Shown in pieces: positions 59,016-64,000 of a stretch of 64,000 nt of DNA (the first letter of the stretch is position 1; the number at the start of each line of letters is the position of its first letter). The stretch spans positions 62,001 to 126,000 of the forward strand of contig JASBSU010000037.1 of the NCBI GenBank assembly GCA_030148725.1, in the 5' to 3' direction. The notes under the pieces were generated by a model. It searched no databases and was not told the origin of the DNA. It saw only the letters and a list, made by a program, of their open reading frames with translations. A program made the position numbers and the translations under genes. The DNA is from Hyphomicrobium sp. GTDB taxonomy: Bacteria > Pseudomonadota > Alphaproteobacteria > Rhizobiales > Hyphomicrobiaceae.

Positions 59016-60464
59016 ATGAATAAATTCAGCCTTAGCGCCCTGGTGGCAGCGGGCCTGCTCGCGGGCGGTCTCTCCGCCGGCAGCGCGTCCGCAGCCGACC
59101 TCGGCGGCAACTGCTGCGCGGACCTCGAGGAGCGTATTGCCGAGCTCGAAGCGACTACGGCCCGCAAGGGCAACCGCAAGGTGTCGCTCACGATCTCCGG
59201 TTGGGTCGGCGAGCAGGTTATGTGGTGGGATGACGGCGCAGAGCAGAACGTCTACGTGACGGGTCTCGGCTCCACGCTGGCCTCGCACTTCAAGTTCACC
59301 GGTCAGGCCACGATCTCTCCGGGCTGGTCGGCTGGTTACGTGATCCACGTCGAGGCGATGGACAGCGACTCGCTGACCCTCAACCAGTTCTCGCAGCACA
59401 ACGTGTCGGCCCTTCAGCCGAACAACCTGTCGTCGGGTGCTTACGGGGTTCAGCTCCTCCAGTCCTACTGGTTCATCAAGAGCGACCACCTCGGCAAGCT
59501 CGGCGTCGGTCTGCAGTCGTCCGCTTCGGATAACGCTGCGATCCTGGTCGACGGCTCCGGCTCGCTCGTTCCTGCGAACTGGGTGATGTTCGACTACAAC
59601 GGCTTTATCGTTCGCAACAAGAACACCGGTGGTCTCACCAACGTTAACTGGCAGCAAATGGGCGGCTTCTGCTACGGCGGCGGCGGCGCAGGCGGTGACT
59701 GCTTCGGTGCTCCTCGTGACTCGGTTCGTTACGACTCTCCCACGTTCGCCGGGTTCTCGTTCTCGGCTGCTTGGGGTGAAGACGACTTCTGGGACGTCGC
59801 GGCTCGCTACTCGGGTGAATTCAACGGCTTCAAGCTTGCTGCTGCCGTTGCCTACACTCAGTTCAGCCAGGACTTCTTCACGGAGCCGGGCATCATCAAC
59901 GTCGGTTCTCCTGGCACTGTCGGTGGCGCAGCAGCGGTTATCATTCCGCCGTCCTCGCAGTTCGACAACCGCTGGGTTGATTACTTCCAGCTCGGTGCCT
60001 ACGTCGAGCACGTGCCGACTGGCCTCTGGCTGTACGGCGCCTACGGTCACATCGACCCGAACGGCGTGACGGCTGCTACGGTCAACCTCGACACCGGTGC
60101 TCTGGTTGCTGCCGGCGGAAACAACCGTGCAGCGGGCGACACCTACTACATCAAGGGTGGTCTCCGCGAGCGTTGGACGCCGCTTGGTCACACGGTTCTC
60201 TACGGCGAGTACGAGAAGTTCTCGAATGCGAACCCGGACTCCTTCGTGAACCTCGGTGTGTCGGCTAGCACGGATCTTTGGGGCCTTGGTGTCGTGCAGG
60301 AAATCGACGCTGCTGCGATGTCGCTGTGGCTCTCCTACCGTCACATCAACGCTGGTCTTGAGGGTGTTGGTTGCACCAACGGCAACGCTGACGCTCTTAC
60401 CAACGGCGGTTGCAGCCTCGAGAGCTTCCAGTACATCAAGGGCGGCGCTCTGATTAACTTCTGA
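59016..60464 (+). CDS. Alphaproteobacterial porin, paralogue 2
   Basis: The 482-residue porin repeats the design of porin 1 with the same leader, the coiled-coil head and the barrel, but has longer loops ('YTQFSQDFFTEPGIINVGSPGTVGG' region near 285-310). The C-terminus 'YIKGGALINF' matches porin 1. It is about 70 residues longer than porin 1. It probably arose by tandem duplication and divergence. Confidence 0.92.
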   Translation: MNKFSLSALVAAGLLAGGLSAGSASAADLGGNCCADLEERIAELEATTARKGNRKVSLTISGWVGEQVMWWDDGAEQNVYVTGLGSTLASHFKFTGQATISPGWSAGYVIHVEAMDSDSLTLNQFSQHNVSALQPNNLSSGAYGVQLLQSYWFIKSDHLGKLGVGLQSSASDNAAILVDGSGSLVPANWVMFDYNGFIVRNKNTGGLTNVNWQQMGGFCYGGGGAGGDCFGAPRDSVRYDSPTFAGFSFSAAWGEDDFWDVAARYSGEFNGFKLAAAVAYTQFSQDFFTEPGIINVGSPGTVGGAAAVIIPPSSQFDNRWVDYFQLGAYVEHVPTGLWLYGAYGHIDPNGVTAATVNLDTGALVAAGGNNRAAGDTYYIKGGLRERWTPLGHTVLYGEYEKFSNANPDSFVNLGVSASTDLWGLGVVQEIDAAAMSLWLSYRHINAGLEGVGCTNGNADALTNGGCSLESFQYIKGGALINF

Positions 60465-60491
60465 TCGCCACTCTTCTATCTCTCTCACTTG

Positions 60492-60524
60492 AACCGCCCT
60501 GGCTTGCCAGGGCGGTTTTTTCTT
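60492..60524 (+). terminator. Intrinsic terminator after porin 2
   Basis: AACCGCCCTGG (60492-60502) pairs with CCAGGGCGGTT (60507-60517) over a four-base loop and runs into TTTTTTCTTT. Confidence 0.93.
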
Positions 60525-60662
60525 TGCCGCAGGACTTCGTGCAGCGGCGCATCACATTCGCTCTCTGCACAGGGATTGGCGTCTCGGCAGTGCAAGCGCA
60601 TGTCGCGACTCAGTGTGCGTGCTAGCGATCGTTCGTCCCTTTGCTGCTCTCTGCGGAAAGCC

Positions 60663-61385
60663 GTGAACCAAGCCACCGACTTCGCCCAGCCTCGCATCAG
60701 ACGATGGCGCAATTTGATTGTTGCGGCCGCTGTCGGCAGCGTCGTCGCTGGCTGCGCGTACAGCGGCAATGGTCCGGTCGAGGTTCACTATCAGAAATAC
60801 AAAGCGCGGATGCCCGAGGGCGACCGCGTGTTCGTTTGCAGCGCTTACGGTTGCCGGACACAGACGCCGTTTCGCTTTGCATCTGCGGATCTCGCCAACG
60901 TGAAGAAGATCATGGCCGCCGGCGCGGCGTCGCCTGCAGCAGAGCGCGAGGCGACGAAGAAGGCGCTCGCGTGGATGGGCCACAAGGCCGACACCGCCGT
61001 CGGGACAGCGAACGACCGACCCGGCGATGACATGGCGGGCAACGGCGATCCCGGGCAGATGGACTGCGTGGATGTCGCGACGAACCTGACGAGCTACATG
61101 CTGATCATGGAGCGCAACAAGCTGTTCAAGCATCACGCCGTCGGCTCGATGTACGTGAAGGAGGACATCCGTCGCGGCTGGAGCGGTTGGACGCACTACG
61201 CGGGTATCTTGATCGAGAACACGTCCAAGCAGAAGTTCGCGGTCGACGGCTGGTTGCTCGCCAGCGGCAAGCCGCCCGAGATCGTCGAGGTGGAGCGCTG
61301 GTACATCGACGACAAAGATCTGCTGTTCGGCGGCGGCGGTGCGGTGGCCTCAATGAAGCCTGCCGCGAACAAGACCGAGAAATAA
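60663..61385 (+). CDS. Lipoprotein, unknown (240 aa)
   Basis: The product has a lipobox V-V-A-G-Cys (about residue 31 with the start at GTG 60663) after 'RRWRNLIVAAAVGS'. An ATG at 60600 in the same frame would give 261 residues with a long polar n-region, less likely. The mature part has 'DCVDVATNLTSYMLIMERNKLF', 'KHHAVGSMYVKEDIRRGWSGWTHYAGILIENT', 'KFAVDGWLL' and two Cys in 'VCSAYGCRTQ'. The pattern hints at a cysteine/His-type peptidase-like fold but no family is certain. Confidence 0.7.
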   Translation: MNQATDFAQPRIRRWRNLIVAAAVGSVVAGCAYSGNGPVEVHYQKYKARMPEGDRVFVCSAYGCRTQTPFRFASADLANVKKIMAAGAASPAAEREATKKALAWMGHKADTAVGTANDRPGDDMAGNGDPGQMDCVDVATNLTSYMLIMERNKLFKHHAVGSMYVKEDIRRGWSGWTHYAGILIENTSKQKFAVDGWLLASGKPPEIVEVERWYIDDKDLLFGGGGAVASMKPAANKTEK

Positions 61386-61487
61386 GCGCTTTCTACGCGC
61401 AGCAGCGGCAGCGTGTGCCGCCAGTTGGCACGGCCGCGGCCGTTTCCTATGCTGACCACCAGCAAGCGTGAGCGGATCGGCAAGCCA

Positions 61488-62663
61488 ATGTTCGTCAAGT
61501 TCTTCCATGCCCTCAAACGCGCGGGACTGCCCGTCTCGCTACGCGAATACCTGACGCTGCTCGAAGGTCTCGATGCGGGCGTCACGGGGCGACAGGTCGA
61601 GGACTTTTACTACCTGTCACGGGCCTGCCTCGTGAAGGACGAGCGCAACCTCGATCGCTTCGACCGCATTTTCGGTGAGACATTCAAAGGCATCGCCGCG
61701 CTTCCCGATGCCGTCGAGGCAGAGATCCCGGAGGAGTGGCTGCGCCTCATGTCCGAATTGCATCTCAGCGAAGAGGACAAGAAGCGTATCGAGGAATTGG
61801 GCGGTTGGGAAAAGATCATGGAGACGCTGAAGAAGCGTCTCGAAGAACAGAAGGAACGGCACGCCGGCGGCAACAAGTGGATCGGCACCGGGGGCACCTC
61901 GCCATTCGGCGCGTACGGCTACAATCCGGCCGGTGTGCGCATCGGCCAGAAGGAGAGCCGTCACCGGCGGGCGATCAAGGTGTGGGACAAGCGCGAGTTC
62001 AAGGACCTCGATTCGACCGTGGAGATCGGCACGCGCAACATCAAGGTCGCGCTACGTCGCCTGCGTTCCTTCGCGCGCACCGGCGCGGCTGACGAGCTCG
62101 ATCTTTCGGGAACGATCCGCGGCACTGCCGAGAAGGGGTATCTCGATATCCGCATGCTGCCGGAGCGGCACAACGCGGTGAAGGTGCTGATGTTCTTCGA
62201 CGTCGGCGGCTCGATGGACTGGCACATCAAGGGCGCGGAGGAACTGTTCTCGGCGGCGCGCTCGGAATTCAAACACCTCGAATACTACTACTTCCACAAC
62301 TGCATCTACGAAGGCGTCTGGAAGAGCAACGCGCGGCGGCACACCGATATCATTCCGACATGGGATGTGCTGAACACTTATCCTGCCGATTACAAAGTCA
62401 TCTTCATCGGGGATGCCTCGATGAGCCCGTATGAGCTTTCGCACATCGGCGGGGCGGTCGAGCACATGAACGACGAGCCCGGGGCCCTGTGGCTGAGGCG
62501 CGTGACCCAGACCTGGCGGCACAGCGTTTGGCTCAACCCGGTAAAAGAGCAGCATTGGGGCTACACGCCATCAATTGCCATGATCCGGGACATAATGGAG
62601 GGGCATATGTATCCGCTGACGCTCGAGGGACTCGATCGGGCGATGGTGGAACTGATGCGGTAA
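61488..62663 (+). CDS. VWA-domain protein (CoxE-like)
   Basis: The 391-residue protein has an N-terminal helical part ('FFHALKRAGLPVSLREYLTLLEGL'), a charged helix 'ELGGWEKIMETLKKRLEEQKERH', and the VWA-type C-terminal part with 'VKVLMFFDVGGSMDWHIKG' (a D-x-G-x-S MIDAS-like site with Gly, DVGGS). It is the usual partner of MoxR ATPases in maturation systems. The MoxR gene is 14 kb away. The start at 61488 (MFVKFFHALK) is taken from homology-like onset; the frame extends upstream. Confidence 0.82.
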   Translation: MFVKFFHALKRAGLPVSLREYLTLLEGLDAGVTGRQVEDFYYLSRACLVKDERNLDRFDRIFGETFKGIAALPDAVEAEIPEEWLRLMSELHLSEEDKKRIEELGGWEKIMETLKKRLEEQKERHAGGNKWIGTGGTSPFGAYGYNPAGVRIGQKESRHRRAIKVWDKREFKDLDSTVEIGTRNIKVALRRLRSFARTGAADELDLSGTIRGTAEKGYLDIRMLPERHNAVKVLMFFDVGGSMDWHIKGAEELFSAARSEFKHLEYYYFHNCIYEGVWKSNARRHTDIIPTWDVLNTYPADYKVIFIGDASMSPYELSHIGGAVEHMNDEPGALWLRRVTQTWRHSVWLNPVKEQHWGYTPSIAMIRDIMEGHMYPLTLEGLDRAMVELMR

Positions 62664-62788
62664 CGGGGCTGATCGAGTTGTCTAGGCCGCTCGGTGGATC
62701 GCGCCGTAACCGCAATTGACGGCGCGGCAATTGGCGCTAAGGTCCGCGCGATGGGGATGTCCGCACGCATGCGAATGAGGGGCACGTC

Positions 62789-63298
62789 ATGAAGGCCGCA
62801 GGCTCAATGCTGGTGCTGACAGCGCTGGCGCTCGGAGGCTGCTCGAGCACCGGGAGCGAACTGCTGTCGACCGGGTCTCTACTCGGCAATGACAAGCCCT
62901 CGGCTCCGGTTAACGACGGACCGGCACGTGCTTTCCAGGTCGGCACCGTTTCAGCGCGTGCCATCAAGTGCGGCTTCAATTTCGACCCTGCGAAGCTGAA
63001 GACCAACTACCTCACCTACGAGCGTCAGCAGCCCGGTGTCACGGACGTGGCGAAGGTCGAGAAGATCTACGACGTGTCGTTCAATGCCGTGGCGAAGGCT
63101 GTGGCTGCCGAAGGCGAGTATTGCAGCGACGCAAAGACGAGGACCATCAAGGCCGACCTCGGCCGTCATCTTGCCGGCGACTACACGCCGTCCGCGCCGC
63201 CGGAGCAGCAGGACGAGGGCTTGTTCTCCGGATGGGGTAGCGGGGGCTCCGAGAAGGAGTTCAAGATGAAGCACCCGATGGACAACAGTGGCGACTGA
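62789..63298 (+). CDS. Small lipoprotein, unknown (169 aa)
   Basis: The ATG at 62789 follows GAGGGG. The leader 'MKAAGSMLVLTALALGGC' is a lipobox L-G-G-Cys18. The mature part has 'KCGFNFDPAKLKTNYLTYE', 'YDVSFNAVAKAVAAEGEYC' and a Gly/Ser/Lys tail. No family recognised. Confidence 0.7.
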   Translation: MKAAGSMLVLTALALGGCSSTGSELLSTGSLLGNDKPSAPVNDGPARAFQVGTVSARAIKCGFNFDPAKLKTNYLTYERQQPGVTDVAKVEKIYDVSFNAVAKAVAAEGEYCSDAKTRTIKADLGRHLAGDYTPSAPPEQQDEGLFSGWGSGGSEKEFKMKHPMDNSGD

Positions 63299-63333
63299 CG
63301 GCCTTTTGCCGTCGGTGCCTGAGTACCGCTGAC

Positions 63334-63693
63334 GTGCAGCAGCTCCTTTGGATCGAGACCCTGTTGAAGTTCTCCGCCGGCGCGCTGCTGGCGGTATTTC
63401 CTATGATGACGCTGCGACTGTTGGGGCTGCCGAGGCCGCCCTCAGGCTTTTGGCCGCGCGTCTGCGGCGTCCTGCTGCTCGGCATCGCTGGAGCGCTGTT
63501 TCTTGAAGGCACGTCGAAGGGGCACGGGCTCGGACTGGCGGGCGTCGTCATCATTAACCTTTGCGGCGTCGCCCTGCTCGCTTGCGTCCTCGTTCTCGAC
63601 GGCGGACCGGATTCCCTGCGCGGCCGGCTCGCCGTGTGGCTTGTCGTGTGCCTGCTCGTGATCTTGAGCGTGCTCGAGATCGCGATGCTCTAG
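63334..63693 (+). CDS. Four-helix membrane protein (119 aa)
   Basis: A GTG start at 63334 gives four hydrophobic segments (~6-27, 42-57, 64-86, 98-119). The product is small and mainly hydrophobic, with no recognised family. It lies 35 bases after the lipoprotein and may be cotranscribed. Confidence 0.6.
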   Translation: MQQLLWIETLLKFSAGALLAVFPMMTLRLLGLPRPPSGFWPRVCGVLLLGIAGALFLEGTSKGHGLGLAGVVIINLCGVALLACVLVLDGGPDSLRGRLAVWLVVCLLVILSVLEIAML

Positions 63694-63804
63694 GGCGCAT
63701 TAACGGATCGCTGGCAAGGTCCTTGCTTAGCTCCGGAGGGTATCCGCCAAGGGTGATCCTACGCCTGGACCGACAGGGTCCGACACGATCGTCTGGGAGC
63801 ACGT

Positions 63805-64000
63805 ATGAGTTCAGTATCCGCAGCCATTCGCATGAATGACCGCAGGGTAAACGGCGTGTCCTCGGGCGCGGGCAGCACAGCGCTGTCAGACGCGCCATCG
63901 CTCAATGAGCACCCAGCGGCAGTCGCGTACGAGATCGTCACAAAACGTGCCGTTTTCGACGGTCTTGCCACGGAATGGAACGCTCTCTTTGCGCGTGCGG
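63805..64000 (+). CDS. GNAT/CelD-like acetyltransferase, partial (C-terminus beyond window)
   Basis: The frame runs from ATG 63805 to the window end (65 codons). The visible part ends 'YEIVTKRAVFDGLATEWNALFARA', resembling the N-terminal 'FDALEPEWxALFERA' motif of CelD/BcsL-type GNAT proteins used in polysaccharide synthesis. The first ~35 residues are polar and variable. The call rests on one motif. Confidence 0.55.
   Translation, partial: MSSVSAAIRMNDRRVNGVSSGAGSTALSDAPSLNEHPAAVAYEIVTKRAVFDGLATEWNALFARA

Overview
The window looks like chromosomal DNA from an alphaproteobacterium of the order Hyphomicrobiales (Rhizobiales). GC content is high. The cell-cycle kinase CckA, an alphaproteobacterial-type DksA with a degenerate zinc finger, the F1-ATPase inhibitor zeta, the purL-bolA-grxD order, an LivHMGF operon followed by its small companion membrane protein, DUF992, an Omp25-like barrel and coiled-coil-headed alphaproteobacterial porins all point there. 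The genus cannot be fixed from sequence alone. I see no rRNA, tRNA, CRISPR array, prophage or insertion sequence. Most of the window is a core-genome mosaic of housekeeping and envelope genes.

Layout. 1-7073: a partial OprB-type porin, a tandem-CDGSH iron-sulphur protein, and a branched-chain amino acid (or amide/urea-type) ABC transporter, livHMGF plus a companion gene plus the binding protein. 7284-20217: purine synthesis genes (purB, purC, purS, purQ, purL) interleaved with a reduced SecY paralogue, an Omp25-like barrel, an RBBP9-type hydrolase, ATPase inhibitor zeta and several small exported proteins, ending in bolA and grxD. 20402-28675: an orphan PqiA-like membrane protein, rpsD, an extended TrmJ-type RNA methyltransferase, icd and several hypotheticals. 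28697-36130: a KefB-type antiporter, alaS, a PhnD-like protein without a signal peptide, recA and a miniature flagellar-rod-like protein. 36240-46338: a TonB-like protein, outer-membrane proteins, cckA divergent from a fliO-like gene, a large MscS channel and dksA. 46664-55729: a MoxR ATPase, a methyltransferase, a 28-residue membrane peptide, the YcjX/YcjF-like pair, and the opgGH glucan operon read leftwards. 56235-64000: two tandem paralogous porins with strong terminators, a lipoprotein, the VWA partner type of MoxR, and the start of a CelD-like acetyltransferase.

How the genes fit together. The purine genes encode adenylosuccinate lyase, SAICAR synthetase and the three-part FGAM synthetase (PurS, PurQ, PurL). 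BolA and GrxD form the usual Fe-S/iron-sensing pair. OpgGH, the porins, OprB, the MscS channel, the KefB-type antiporter and the Lpt/Pqi-like protein all belong to envelope and osmotic physiology. CckA with the FliO-like gene and the mini-rod gene belong to the cell-cycle and motility theme.

The most unusual items are the SecY-derived protein that lacks the large cytoplasmic docking loops (9640-10731), the N-terminal DUF433-like/cysteine extension on the TrmJ-type methyltransferase, a ~100-base dispersed intergenic repeat present twice (one copy running into the end of the YcjF-like gene), the mini flagellar-rod protein, and the 28-residue membrane peptide ahead of the ycjX gene. Long antisense reading frames opposite alaS, cckA, recA and mscS are GC-driven shadows and were not annotated.
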